24,499 nucleotides of DNA from Minisyncoccota bacterium (GCA_020058565.1 JAGVDT010000022.1:1-24499), one strand, 5' to 3'; shown: positions 7,803-16,102, numbered from the stretch's first letter. Notes: generated by a model from the letters alone, not told the origin. Made by a program: numbers and translations.

Positions 7803-9040
7803 GAATTTTGATTCTTCAGGATGATTTTCCACCGAACCATATCGGTGGCAGTGGCTCGGTAGCGTACCTTTTGGCGCAGGCGCTTAAGAGGCATGGTCAT
7901 AACGTCGAAGTTGTGACCGCAGTGCAGGATGCCGCTTCTGCAGGTGCTACGATGCTCAACGGCATACGAGTGCACAGGATCTATGCCACGTTTTCTAGGC
8001 GTTTCGGCGCTTATAAAGCGCTATGGAATACTACCGCAGTAAGGGAAGTCAAAAAGATCCTTGCAGAATTCAAGCCAGAGGTCGTACATGCGCACAGCGT
8101 CAACGGGTACCTTTCGTACGGAGCGCTGGTAGCTGCAAAAAGAAGCGGGGCCCGGGTCGTCTTTACTGCACACGACGTAATGACCTTCAATTATTCCAAG
8201 CTCGTAGAATTCATAGATACCCAAGATCTCGCGGTGCACGACAAATACAATTATCGCGTGAGTCCCTGGTATCAGTTTCGACAAATGCGCTTCCGGTACA
8301 ATCCGCTGCGCAATATGATCATTCGGTTTATCTTGAGAAGATACGTCGACCGGATGACAGCGGTCTCTGATGCGCTCCGGCAAGCGCTTGAGGACAACGG
8401 TATTAAGGATGTCCGTGTGGTACACAACGGCATAGATGTTGAGGATTGGGTCGCCATACCCGGGCGCGACAATGCGTTCAAGGAAAGATACCAACTGGGC
8501 GATACGGTAATACTTTTTGGGGGCCGCATTTCCGGGATCAAGGGGACCGACAAAATGCTCGAAGCTATTGCCGCGATTCGCAAAGATATTCCCGGCGTCC
8601 AGCTCTTGGTGATCGGCCACCACGACGATATGTTCAAGCGGATGCAAAAAAGAGCCGAGAAGCTTCGCGTTGCAAGCGCGACAGTCGCTCCCGGGTGGCT
8701 TGCGGGAGACAGCCTCAAGGCCGCGTATCATGCTTCGACGGTCGTGGCGGTCCCCACGCTCTCTTTCGATTCATTTCCTACGATGAATCTTGAGGCATTT
8801 GCGTGCAAAAAGCCTGTCGTAGCGACCTGTTTCGGCGGTTCTCGGGAGATCGTCGAAGACGGTATTTCCGGCTATATCGTGAATCCGTATAATGTCCCGA
8901 TGCTCGTCGAAAAACTGTCCGCACTTTTGAACGACCCTAAAAAGGCTGCCGATTTCGGGCAAAAGGGGTATGAGCGAGTAACGAAAGAATTCTGTCTGGA
9001 GAAGCAAATCAGCCAATTCGAAGAAATCTACCGGATATGA
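7799..9040 (+). CDS. GT4 family glycosyltransferase
   Basis: This 413-residue GT-B glycosyltransferase starts with MRILILQDDFPPNHIGGSGS, the usual GG-containing nucleotide-proximal loop. The acceptor domain includes VVHAHSVNGYLSYGALVAA and VVFTAHDV. The donor domain starts near VILFGGRISGIKGTDKMLEA and has DSFPTMNLEAFACKKPVVA, a D-x7-E version of the E-x7-E signature, then GGSREIVEDG. GGTGAG 6 nt upstream is one of the few Shine-Dalgarno-like sequences in the window. ATGA overlaps join it to the genes on both sides. Confidence 0.9.
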   Translation: MRILILQDDFPPNHIGGSGSVAYLLAQALKRHGHNVEVVTAVQDAASAGATMLNGIRVHRIYATFSRRFGAYKALWNTTAVREVKKILAEFKPEVVHAHSVNGYLSYGALVAAKRSGARVVFTAHDVMTFNYSKLVEFIDTQDLAVHDKYNYRVSPWYQFRQMRFRYNPLRNMIIRFILRRYVDRMTAVSDALRQALEDNGIKDVRVVHNGIDVEDWVAIPGRDNAFKERYQLGDTVILFGGRISGIKGTDKMLEAIAAIRKDIPGVQLLVIGHHDDMFKRMQKRAEKLRVASATVAPGWLAGDSLKAAYHASTVVAVPTLSFDSFPTMNLEAFACKKPVVATCFGGSREIVEDGISGYIVNPYNVPMLVEKLSALLNDPKKAADFGQKGYERVTKEFCLEKQISQFEEIYRI

Positions 9041-10206
9041 TGACTGTTTTCGCCAACATGATGATAAATAGCGACGAACGCTTCGAGCACCTCAAGGATT
9101 CTTTCGAATCGTTCAAAGATACAAGCGACGACTGGCTCATCAACATCCGCGGCAAAAAGCGCCTTGAAGTGATCGCGTGGCTCAAGGAGCGCCTTGGCGA
9201 AAAAGCGAACTTTTTTGAATTATTAGATGAATCGCGAGGTTGGACCGTTAATGCGCTTGAAATGGTCCGTCAAGCCAAGAATCCATATGTGATGATATGG
9301 ATTGAAGACCACATGTACGTTGCGCCTCCGCAATATCTGCAAAACGTATTAATGGAAATGGCTCAGCATAAAGCAGACTATCTACAGTATTCCTGGTGGA
9401 TGAATGGACTCTATAAACAGTACTTTGATGATATAGAACGAACTCGCGGGAACTCTATAGATACCGTTACGATAGGAAACGATGTCTGGAAAAAATGGCA
9501 AGCAGAAGGCAAAAATGTCCAGCTTATTTCACTGCTCGGCATATTTGAGAAGAATTTTTTAATCAAAATGCTGCGGTACGACCGTTATATGCTGCCGATG
9601 TCCGTTAGGCAGTCGGTTTTTCGAGTAATGTCTATTTTGAATAAAGCGGGTATTCGTTTTAATCAGAAGACAGCTTATCACCGAATCAACAGACTCATGA
9701 GATTCAAAATGCGTCGTCAGCCGATTGAGACACCGCATGATTTCGAGAAAGAGCCAAATCGTTACGATATACTGCCGATGCGAACCTCTGTTTCGCACAG
9801 AGAATTGTTTGCGTGTATGGACGACGACGACGACCCTGCTCACCGATCGTCGCTTATGACGCGTGGCATGTATCCGGTCCGCAATATCCTGGTGCCATGG
9901 GACTCAAGAGAGGCGCCTCAACGACATGTTCAAGTTAAAGAAACTCAACAAAAAGGCTCTTCAGCAAAAGAGGCATACACATTTTTCAGCTCCAAGGACG
10001 TACGGCATGTCCTCTGTAGGGAGTATGTCCGCGTCATACGCGGAAAGGTACGAATCACTGTTAAAGACCGGTCAATCGACCTGGTGCCAGGTAAAGGGGC
10101 TGCTTTTTTCTGTAACATTCCGCATCTTATCGAGGCATTGGATGACTCAGAAATCGAGCGCTACAAGCCAGATCTTGGGCTTGCCCTGCATAATCTTCTG
10201 GCGTAG
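9037..10206 (+). CDS. GT-A-like protein fused to a C-terminal cupin
   Basis: I do not recognise this 389-residue protein as a named family. The first ~110 residues look like a glycosyltransferase-A half: MTVFANMMINSDERFEHL, then ESRGWTVNALEMVRQAKNP (about 65-83), then VMIWIEDHMYV, where E90-D91-H92 sits where GT2 enzymes carry DxD. A middle region of ~170 residues is basic, with an acidic DDDDD run near 265. The last ~75 residues read as a single cupin: REYVRVIRGKVRITVKDRS, a PGKGAAFF turn and IPHLIEALDD with one histidine (H363). The cupin may act on the same sugar or bind it. It is coupled to the preceding GT by ATGA, and an in-frame ATG at 9040 is an equal start candidate. Confidence 0.55.
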   Translation: MMTVFANMMINSDERFEHLKDSFESFKDTSDDWLINIRGKKRLEVIAWLKERLGEKANFFELLDESRGWTVNALEMVRQAKNPYVMIWIEDHMYVAPPQYLQNVLMEMAQHKADYLQYSWWMNGLYKQYFDDIERTRGNSIDTVTIGNDVWKKWQAEGKNVQLISLLGIFEKNFLIKMLRYDRYMLPMSVRQSVFRVMSILNKAGIRFNQKTAYHRINRLMRFKMRRQPIETPHDFEKEPNRYDILPMRTSVSHRELFACMDDDDDPAHRSSLMTRGMYPVRNILVPWDSREAPQRHVQVKETQQKGSSAKEAYTFFSSKDVRHVLCREYVRVIRGKVRITVKDRSIDLVPGKGAAFFCNIPHLIEALDDSEIERYKPDLGLALHNLLA

Positions 10207-10215
10207 CATGGGCCG

Positions 10216-10758
10216 ATGGCTGTGCGCAAGGGGCTAAAACCCAAGCATTTTATAGTAGATGTCGACGGCGTTATGACCGATGGCCGCTTCTACTACACTC
10301 CGGATGGCAAAGCCATGAAGGCATTCGGACCAGACGACCACGACGGACTACTCCTGCTTAAGCCGTATCTCAACATCCATATCGTTTCAGGCGATAAGAA
10401 AGGCTTTCCGATTACCCAAAAGCGCGTCGCAGATGACATGAAGATGAGGCTGGATCTGGTGAGCACGGTAGAACGGGTCCGCTGGATGGAGGAAAGCGGC
10501 TACAAACCCGAAGAGGTGATCTACATGGGCGACGGAATTTTTGACGCTGCCGTTTTCGATAAGGTCGGTTACAGTATTGCCCCAGCAAACGCCTTTTACC
10601 TAACTAAAAAGCATGCTGATTTCGTAACACACTCTGCGGGAGGAGACAGTGCGGTCGCGGAGGCTTGCGTGCATATCCTTAAGAAGTTTTTTAAACCATT
10701 TGATCCGCTGGATTTCCAGCTTGAGAAGTCGAGCGGCGAATGGGCATCTAAAAAATAA
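10216..10758 (+). CDS. KdsC-like HAD phosphatase
   Basis: This 180-residue HAD hydrolase matches the KdsC / C0-type subfamily: FIVDVDGVMTDGRFYY holds the DxD nucleophile motif, followed by GKAMKAFGPDDHDGLLLLK (the family's K-x-F-x-x-x-D-G). HIVSGDKKG is motif II, and VIYMGDGIFDAAVFDKVG is motif IV. Family members dephosphorylate 8- or 9-carbon keto-acid phosphates (Kdo-8-P, sialic-acid-like 9-P) or sit in related nucleotide-sugar pathways. No KdsA, NeuB or CMP-sugar synthetase is seen here, so the substrate is probably another sugar phosphate. It starts 9 nt after the previous stop and ends 1 nt before the next ATG. Confidence 0.85.
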   Translation: MAVRKGLKPKHFIVDVDGVMTDGRFYYTPDGKAMKAFGPDDHDGLLLLKPYLNIHIVSGDKKGFPITQKRVADDMKMRLDLVSTVERVRWMEESGYKPEEVIYMGDGIFDAAVFDKVGYSIAPANAFYLTKKHADFVTHSAGGDSAVAEACVHILKKFFKPFDPLDFQLEKSSGEWASKK

Positions 10759-10759
10759 T

Positions 10760-12334
10760 ATGGCCCAGAAAGTCTGCATACTTGCTGCTGGTGTTGGCAA
10801 TAAAATGGGAGAACTCACGGAACATACCAACATCGCGCTTTTACCGGTCAATAATAAGGCAACCATATCGTACATAGTCGAGAAATTCCCTGTAAAGACG
10901 GAATTTGTCATAGCGGTTGGGCACAAAAAGGAATCCGTAATGGATTACCTGAAGCTGGCCCACCCTGAGCGCAAATTCACTTTCGTGCAGGTAGACAAAT
11001 TCACGGGACCTGGCTCTGGTCCTGGCTACAGCATTCTACAGTGCAGGAAACATCTCAAAGAGCCGTTTGTATTTTTCACTGCCGACACAATGGTGCTCGA
11101 AGATATTCCACCTGTGGATCAAAACTGGATTGGCGTCGCTCCAGTTAAAGAAACCGAGCTTTATTGCACGGTCCGCATGCGCAACAACCTAGTCGTCCAG
11201 CTTGATAACAAAATCAAAACAGACAACAAATTTGCCTTCATCGGACTGGGGGGAGTAAAAGACCACGAGGAATTTTTCGAGGCGCTACGACATGACCAAG
11301 AAAGCCAGAGGGGGGAGGTCCAGGTAGTGACTGGTTTTTCGCGCCTCATAGAGAAAAAACTCGTACCCATCGGATTTACCTGGTTTGATACCGGGTCTCT
11401 GAAAAACTACATCGATACCAACCGTAATTTCTCGGGCGGCGGCAAAAAATTTGATTTCAGCAAAGGCGATGAATTTCTGTATTTCGTAAATGGCCGCGTG
11501 ATAAAGTTTTTTGCTGATGCAAAAGCCGCCAAAAACCGCTACGAACGCGCTACCAAACATCTCAAAGGGCTTGCTCCTAAAATGGAAGCTCATCGCGGGA
11601 ATCTATACTCGTACAAACTTATCGAGGGGCAGACTCTCTATAGCGTGCTTGATTCAAAAAAAGTACGCGATTTTCTCGGGTGGGCATCGAAACATCTCTG
11701 GAAACCGATCAATCTGGATTCGCGTCGCATGCGGGAATTCGTCGCAGCGAGCAAACGTTTCTATAAAGACAAGACACTACAGCGCATCGAAGCGTATAGA
11801 AGCAAAGTTCCTGAGCCAGAGTTTGGAATAATAAACGGGCTTCCGGTGCCTATGGTGAGCGAGCTTTTGAGTAGAGTTGACTGGGACTATGTCTCAGAGA
11901 GTATTCCGGTGCCGTTTCATGGAGACCTGCAATTTGATAATGTCCTGTACGTGGGTGAGAAGGGTGGGAAACACCCATTTGTACTTTTAGACTGGCGACA
12001 GGATTTTGGAGGTGTCGTTCATGCAGGTGACCTTTACTACGATCTGGCGAAATTGTACGGCGGGGTCACTATGTCGTACCCGCTGATCAAAGAGGGCATG
12101 TTTTCATATACGAGCGGGGACGGAGGCGCTGATTTCAAATACTACATTAAGAGCGATCTCTTAGAGGCTCGTCATGAACTCGAGGATTTCATCCTGAAAC
12201 ACAACTACGACTTGGCGAAAGTGAAGCTGATTACGGCGATAATATTTCTGAACATGGCGCCTTTGCATAAAGAGCCATTCGACCGCCTACTTTTCCATTT
12301 TGGCCGGTCGTCGCTCCACAAAGCCCTATCGTAA
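10760..12334 (+). CDS. Nucleotidyltransferase-kinase (APH-like) fusion protein
   Basis: This 524-residue protein starts at the ATG at 10760, one base after the previous stop; a longer frame upstream is ruled out because it overlaps the HAD gene. Residues 1-~225 form a sugar-1-phosphate nucleotidyltransferase-like Rossmann domain: ILAAGVGNKMGEL, HPERKFTFVQVDKFTGPGSG, TADTMV (D109) and WFDTGS. Residues ~245-524 are an aminoglycoside-phosphotransferase/choline-kinase-like domain with Brenner motif PFHGDLQFDN (386-394) and metal-binding LLDWRQDFGG (D411). The first domain departs from its family: K15 replaces the usual Arg and I25 the usual catalytic Lys, both of which are present in the paralog at 16110. 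It may phosphorylate a sugar and bind rather than transfer a nucleotide. Confidence 0.82.
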   Translation: MAQKVCILAAGVGNKMGELTEHTNIALLPVNNKATISYIVEKFPVKTEFVIAVGHKKESVMDYLKLAHPERKFTFVQVDKFTGPGSGPGYSILQCRKHLKEPFVFFTADTMVLEDIPPVDQNWIGVAPVKETELYCTVRMRNNLVVQLDNKIKTDNKFAFIGLGGVKDHEEFFEALRHDQESQRGEVQVVTGFSRLIEKKLVPIGFTWFDTGSLKNYIDTNRNFSGGGKKFDFSKGDEFLYFVNGRVIKFFADAKAAKNRYERATKHLKGLAPKMEAHRGNLYSYKLIEGQTLYSVLDSKKVRDFLGWASKHLWKPINLDSRRMREFVAASKRFYKDKTLQRIEAYRSKVPEPEFGIINGLPVPMVSELLSRVDWDYVSESIPVPFHGDLQFDNVLYVGEKGGKHPFVLLDWRQDFGGVVHAGDLYYDLAKLYGGVTMSYPLIKEGMFSYTSGDGGADFKYYIKSDLLEARHELEDFILKHNYDLAKVKLITAIIFLNMAPLHKEPFDRLLFHFGRSSLHKALS

Positions 12335-12336
12335 GC

Positions 12337-13344
12337 ATGGCGCACGCTTTCAATTCTCGTCTTGGTATCGGTCCGATGAGCACCGAATCCATTGAGGCAA
12401 CCTTTTTCTATTCGCATTTCTACCGCAAGGAGCTGATGCTAATTTCCTCGAAAAACCAGATCGACTGGAACGGAGGGTATGTCAACCGGTGGAACACGAA
12501 AGACTATATGGAGTTTGTGCGGCAGATGAAAGCCAAGTACCCGCTCGCGAAAGTGCATATCTGCAGGGACCATTGCGGTCCTGGGTTTAACGGTGTCGAT
12601 GACCTTCGTGACGTCTACAAGACGATCGAATCAGACATAGAAAACGGCTTCGACCTGGTTCATATAGATTTTTGCCATTTCAAGGGCCCCAAAGATGAGC
12701 AATTTGAAGAGTCTAAGCGAGCCATCAAACACTGTCTGATGTTGAATCCGAACATTCGTATTGAAGTCGGAACCGACGAAAACGAGGGGGTCACCTACGG
12801 TCTACCCAACATCAACGAACTCGAGAAAGAAATAGATTATTTCAAGGCAGTCTGTGACCCGGAATTTTACGTAGTGCAAACCGGCAGCCTCATCAAAGAA
12901 ATCAATCAAGTGGGTACGTTTAATGGGCCGTTTGTCGAAAAGATGGCGGCGCTTTTGCACGAAAAGGGCCTTAAAATGAAAGAACATAACGACGACTACC
13001 TAACGAAGCATGATCTACATAGACGGGAAGGTCTCGTCGACGCCATGAATATCGCACCACAGCTGGGTGTCATTCAGACTCAGCATGTCCTCGCCAAATG
13101 CACCATATACGGTATCGATACAACGGCGTTTTTGGAGCGGGTGTATTCGGGCGGCAAATGGAAAAAATGGCTCCTCCACAACACTCCAGAAAACAAAATG
13201 CTTTGCTGCATGATCGCCGGACATTATAATTTTGCGACGGATGAATATAAGCGCTTGATCCATGAACTTTCGCAGCACGAAGATGTCGAAGAATCTATTC
13301 GAGGCGAGTTGGTAAAGCTAATAGATCATTATGTCGGCGCGTAA
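12337..13344 (+). CDS. GatZ/KbaZ-like TIM-barrel protein (class II aldolase-associated family)
   Basis: This 335-residue protein resembles the GatZ/KbaZ family. Conserved blocks are HICRDHCGPG (74-83, like G-G-D-H-L-G-P), LVHIDFCHF (108-115), IEVGTDENEG (142-151), VVQTGS (179-184), KEHNDDYL (215-222) and NIAPQLGVIQTQ (238-249). Family members are the non-catalytic subunit of tagatose-1,6-bisphosphate aldolase; relatives include C4-epimerases of keto-sugars and uronates. No catalytic GatY/KbaY partner is present, and the neighbours are anabolic, so a stand-alone epimerase or aldolase role in making a sugar precursor is likelier than galactitol breakdown (inference). It starts 2 nt after the previous stop. 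Confidence 0.75.
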   Translation: MAHAFNSRLGIGPMSTESIEATFFYSHFYRKELMLISSKNQIDWNGGYVNRWNTKDYMEFVRQMKAKYPLAKVHICRDHCGPGFNGVDDLRDVYKTIESDIENGFDLVHIDFCHFKGPKDEQFEESKRAIKHCLMLNPNIRIEVGTDENEGVTYGLPNINELEKEIDYFKAVCDPEFYVVQTGSLIKEINQVGTFNGPFVEKMAALLHEKGLKMKEHNDDYLTKHDLHRREGLVDAMNIAPQLGVIQTQHVLAKCTIYGIDTTAFLERVYSGGKWKKWLLHNTPENKMLCCMIAGHYNFATDEYKRLIHELSQHEDVEESIRGELVKLIDHYVGA

Positions 13345-14047
13345 GACAATATTTATCACAGGCTCTTCGCGCGGCATTGGTGCGGCTATCGCGCGGCTAG
13401 CTAAAAAGCGCGGGCTTAACGTGATCCTCCATGGGAGGAATAATTCTAAGGAGCTGGAACGACTTTCAAAACAATTCAAAAGCAAATACCTGGCATTTGA
13501 TGTGGTGGATGAAGTCGCTGCCATTTCCGCGCTCAAAGGAGTAAAAATAGATATTCTCGTAAACAATGCAGGCATAAATCCTTCGAAGACATTTACTGAA
13601 CTAACAGATCAAGACTGGAAAGAAATATTTGCCGTAAACGTGTTTGGACTCGCGAATGTCTCGCGCGCGGTACTTCCCAGCATGATCAAAGCCAGAGGAG
13701 GTAAGATCGTAAACATTGCATCGATAAAAGGGCTTAGCTCCGTATCCGGTAAACCCGCCTATGCAGCTGCGAAAGCTGCAGTAATGCGCATGACTTCGAG
13801 CATGGCAGAAGAGTTTGCCCCGCATAACATCCAGGTCAACGCGGTGGCTCCTGGATTTACTGACACAGAAATGACCAGCGCTACGCTTTCTCCGAAAATA
13901 AAAGCACAGATCGAAAAGATACCTGCAAAGCGGATGGCAAAGCCTGAAGAAATCGCCGAGGCCGTTTTATTCCTGGCGAGCGACAGGGCAGATTACGTGA
14001 CGGGGCAGACCTTAGTAGTAGATGGCGGATATAACATTGTTGGATGA
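13331..14047 (+). CDS. FabG-like short-chain dehydrogenase/reductase
   Basis: This 238-residue classical SDR has the cofactor loop TGSSRGIG, the structural NNAG, the catalytic Ser in IVNIASIKG, the Y-x3-K pair in AYAAAKAAV, and the C-terminal VTGQTLVVDGGY of 3-oxoacyl-ACP-reductase-like members. The cofactor is NAD(P)H. Given its position between a GatZ-like protein and two isomerase-like cupins, it probably oxidises or reduces a sugar or sugar phosphate, not a fatty acid. It overlaps the previous gene by 14 nt and ends one base before the next ATG. Confidence 0.88.
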   Translation: MSARKTIFITGSSRGIGAAIARLAKKRGLNVILHGRNNSKELERLSKQFKSKYLAFDVVDEVAAISALKGVKIDILVNNAGINPSKTFTELTDQDWKEIFAVNVFGLANVSRAVLPSMIKARGGKIVNIASIKGLSSVSGKPAYAAAKAAVMRMTSSMAEEFAPHNIQVNAVAPGFTDTEMTSATLSPKIKAQIEKIPAKRMAKPEEIAEAVLFLASDRADYVTGQTLVVDGGYNIVG

Positions 14048-14048
14048 T

Positions 14049-14546
14049 ATGGAAGAATTCTTCAAACGCATTGAAAAAGGACAGACGCTAAGCGAGGGAT
14101 TTACGTTTCCTATTACCAAAAGGCACTGGGGGACTGCGATCACCCTGGATGCCAATACGCGAGTGAATTCGATCTCAGGTGAGCCTTCCGCGCATTTTCA
14201 TCGAATTCGCACCGAAGAATACATTCTCGTTTCAGGAGCGATGACGGTATATAGAGGAGACTATTTTGATGGGAATCTAAAAAAGACGGTCGGAGGCCTG
14301 GTAGGTGTCGCAATGAAACCGGGAGACAAGGTAGTGATTTATCCTGGTATAGTGCACATCCCGATCAGCACATCAAAGGGCGGGGCGGTATTTATCGAAA
14401 TTAGTCACGGACCGTATGAGGATTCGGACATCGTGCGCATTTATGACAAAACCGGTCGCGATCTTGAGCTTGCTAGCCGTTGGAAGGATTTGGGGTATAA
14501 AGGAGGTCTGGGAATAAAAGAGTTGATTAAAAAAATAAACGCATAA
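14049..14546 (+). CDS. Sugar-isomerase-like cupin
   Basis: This 165-residue single-domain cupin starts at the ATG at 14049; an ATG at 14022 would overlap the SDR by 26 nt and adds nothing conserved. The metal-site motif is AHFHRIRTEEYILVSGAMTV (H-x-H...E), followed by MKPGDKVVIYPGIVHIPIS with the later histidine. It ends with EDSDIVRIYDKTGRDLELA, the same '(D/E)SDI(V/I)R...D..GR' tail found in the cupins at 14549 and 22048 and in type II phosphomannose isomerases. It probably isomerises or epimerises a free or phosphorylated sugar made by the neighbouring enzymes. Confidence 0.72.
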   Translation: MEEFFKRIEKGQTLSEGFTFPITKRHWGTAITLDANTRVNSISGEPSAHFHRIRTEEYILVSGAMTVYRGDYFDGNLKKTVGGLVGVAMKPGDKVVIYPGIVHIPISTSKGGAVFIEISHGPYEDSDIVRIYDKTGRDLELASRWKDLGYKGGLGIKELIKKINA

Positions 14547-14548
14547 CT

Positions 14549-15034
14549 ATGGTCCGCAAAAAATGGAGCCAAAAGGAAAATCAGGTAAAGCTTGTCATCA
14601 AGCCATGGGGTAATGGCAGGATTGGAGGTGTAAAAAGCGTAGGCGAGCTGTGGCTTAACTATGACCGCAATGAAAATGTGGGGGACAAAGATAAACGCTA
14701 TGTGTTTAAAAAGCTCTACATCAAAAAAGGCACGAAGACGAGTTTTCAATACCACGTAAATAAACTCGAGACCAACCACCTTATAAAAGGCAAAGCCGAG
14801 GCTTGGCAGGAAAACGAAAAGGGTGTGATAGAAAAAAGTCTTTTTGAAGCGGGCGATACGTGGACCATTCCGTGCGGCCGCAAACACCGCTTGATAGCGC
14901 TCTCTGACATGGTGATGCTTGAGGCATCTACTCCAGAGGTGGATGACGTGGTACGTATCGCAGACGATACTGGGCGTGGAGATGGCCGCATCGAAAGTGA
15001 ACACAAGGACAGTGCAAAAAAGAAGAAGCGCTAA
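14549..15034 (+). CDS. Phosphomannose-isomerase-type cupin
   Basis: This 161-residue protein follows the C-terminal domain of type II mannose-6-phosphate isomerases: KPWGN, VFKKLYIKKGTKTSFQYH (the K-x-L-x-I-x-x-G-x-x-x-S-x-Q-x-H pattern), LIKGKAEAW, FEAGDTWTIPCGRKHRL and LEASTPEVDDVVRIADDTGR. The metal-binding pattern is partly altered: QYHVNKLETNHLI replaces the usual Q-x-H-x-x-R-x-E-H-W. The C terminus is very lysine-rich. It starts 2 nt after the previous stop and ends overlapping the stop of the opposing HAD gene by 4 bp, so it is the last gene of the long plus-strand run. Confidence 0.75.
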   Translation: MVRKKWSQKENQVKLVIKPWGNGRIGGVKSVGELWLNYDRNENVGDKDKRYVFKKLYIKKGTKTSFQYHVNKLETNHLIKGKAEAWQENEKGVIEKSLFEAGDTWTIPCGRKHRLIALSDMVMLEASTPEVDDVVRIADDTGRGDGRIESEHKDSAKKKKR

Positions 15035-16071
15035 GTCGTCGAACCTTTTCTGCCTAAACGATATCCGCCCCTGCCCTCGGGTACTTCGTCGCTTGCTATC
15101 AGCGTCATATCCATGCCAGTGACGATATCAAGCAAACTATCATCGGATATGGCAGCTTCCTTGAAGAGATCTGCCTCACTCATGTCTTTGCGCACCAAAA
15201 TACCTGAAAAACGCCATCCTTTTTCAGATTGCATGATTTTATAGCCACTTCCAATATCGCCGCGTTCTGAATCTCCGATCACCACGAGTCGATCCTTGGG
15301 GACTTTGAGGCCCATGGCTTCGAGAGTCTTGATGAGTTTTTTAATACAGATCTCTTTACCGCCTCCAACCATATCTTCTCCAGGAGAAAGGGCGAGCGCA
15401 AATTTGTACAGACCCGAAACTGCCACGAGTTCACTCGCATATATGCCAGGATTTGAAGTCATGATTACGTTGGTCTGACCCAGCCGCGTTTTAGCCTGTA
15501 GTAAATGCATCAGCGGCCCATTTACAAAGGTTTCGGACTTGAAGAAATCTGGATTTTTTGCATAGAGATCCAAAACCGTATCGCGCAGCATGTAGCTATA
15601 CTGGTCGACCGCGCTAAACGCTCTTTCGTGCCATCCTTCTGGATGTCCTGCTTCGTCAATCTTTTTTCGAAGGAGATCGTTTGCGATATATTTTTTGCGG
15701 TAGATTTCAACATCCTTTAGCTCAAGATCACCTTCCTGAAAGATTCGAATCAATCTATCAAATTCACGATAAGGAGTGCCGAGTCCCCACCCAGCTTCAA
15801 AAGTGGTTCGTAAATTATCAACATCGACTGCATTTGGAAACATTCGCGGTATGGCAGCGAACTGAACGGCTTTCGGCCAAAGCAGTGTTTTGTCGATGTC
15901 CCAAAAATTGACCATCATGAGGTTTCCATCTTCTGCAATGGCGACAGGTATTTCTACTTTTTCACCCTGAGGACCATGCAGTAAAGAAGCTACTGATCGT
16001 CGTTCGATTACCTGGAGTTTTTCAGTTGTGTCTGGTAGGGGATATGGCGAATTTGACGGAATCTCTCGCAT
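15031..16071 (-). CDS. HAD-superfamily hydrolase with N-terminal extension
   Basis: This 346-residue protein shows all HAD motifs: nucleophile FWDIDKTLLW (D58/D60), motif II VIMTSNP (T205/S206), a motif III lysine near GGGKE (K239), and motif IV VVIGDSERGD (D267, D272). About 145 residues between motifs I and II form a large helical C1-type cap. The first ~55 residues (basic RRSVASLL and a hydrophobic-poor strand region) precede the nucleophile and look like an added small domain. The substrate is unknown; the capped fold suits a small phosphorylated metabolite. The ATG is 7 nt from a consensus TATAAT. It is the only minus-strand gene between 10 and 16.8 kb. Confidence 0.8.
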   Translation of the reverse strand: MREIPSNSPYPLPDTTEKLQVIERRSVASLLHGPQGEKVEIPVAIAEDGNLMMVNFWDIDKTLLWPKAVQFAAIPRMFPNAVDVDNLRTTFEAGWGLGTPYREFDRLIRIFQEGDLELKDVEIYRKKYIANDLLRKKIDEAGHPEGWHERAFSAVDQYSYMLRDTVLDLYAKNPDFFKSETFVNGPLMHLLQAKTRLGQTNVIMTSNPGIYASELVAVSGLYKFALALSPGEDMVGGGKEICIKKLIKTLEAMGLKVPKDRLVVIGDSERGDIGSGYKIMQSEKGWRFSGILVRKDMSEADLFKEAAISDDSLLDIVTGMDMTLIASDEVPEGRGGYRLGRKGSTT

Positions 16072-16073
16072 AG

Positions 16074-16102
16074 TTTGAATTATAGACTAAATACGATATT
16101 GT
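16074..16102 (+). promoter_or_regulatory. Promoter of the stand-alone nucleotidyltransferase, probably leaderless
   Basis: TTTGAA (16074-16079), a 17-bp spacer and TATTGT (16097-16102) are followed by 7 nt and the ATG at 16110. It overlaps the divergent HAD promoter almost completely: the forward -35 and reverse -10 share base pairs. Confidence 0.5.

Noticed and set aside
10216..10758. Evidence of a Kdo or sialic-acid pathway from the KdsC-like protein
   Set aside because: No KdsA/NeuB synthase or CMP-sugar synthetase is present, and KdsC-like phosphatases serve several pathways.
10649..10759. Longer start for the nucleotidyltransferase-kinase fusion
   Set aside because: The added 37 residues overlap the KdsC-like gene out of frame and read as low-complexity R/S/L sequence; the family start is MAQKVCILAAG.
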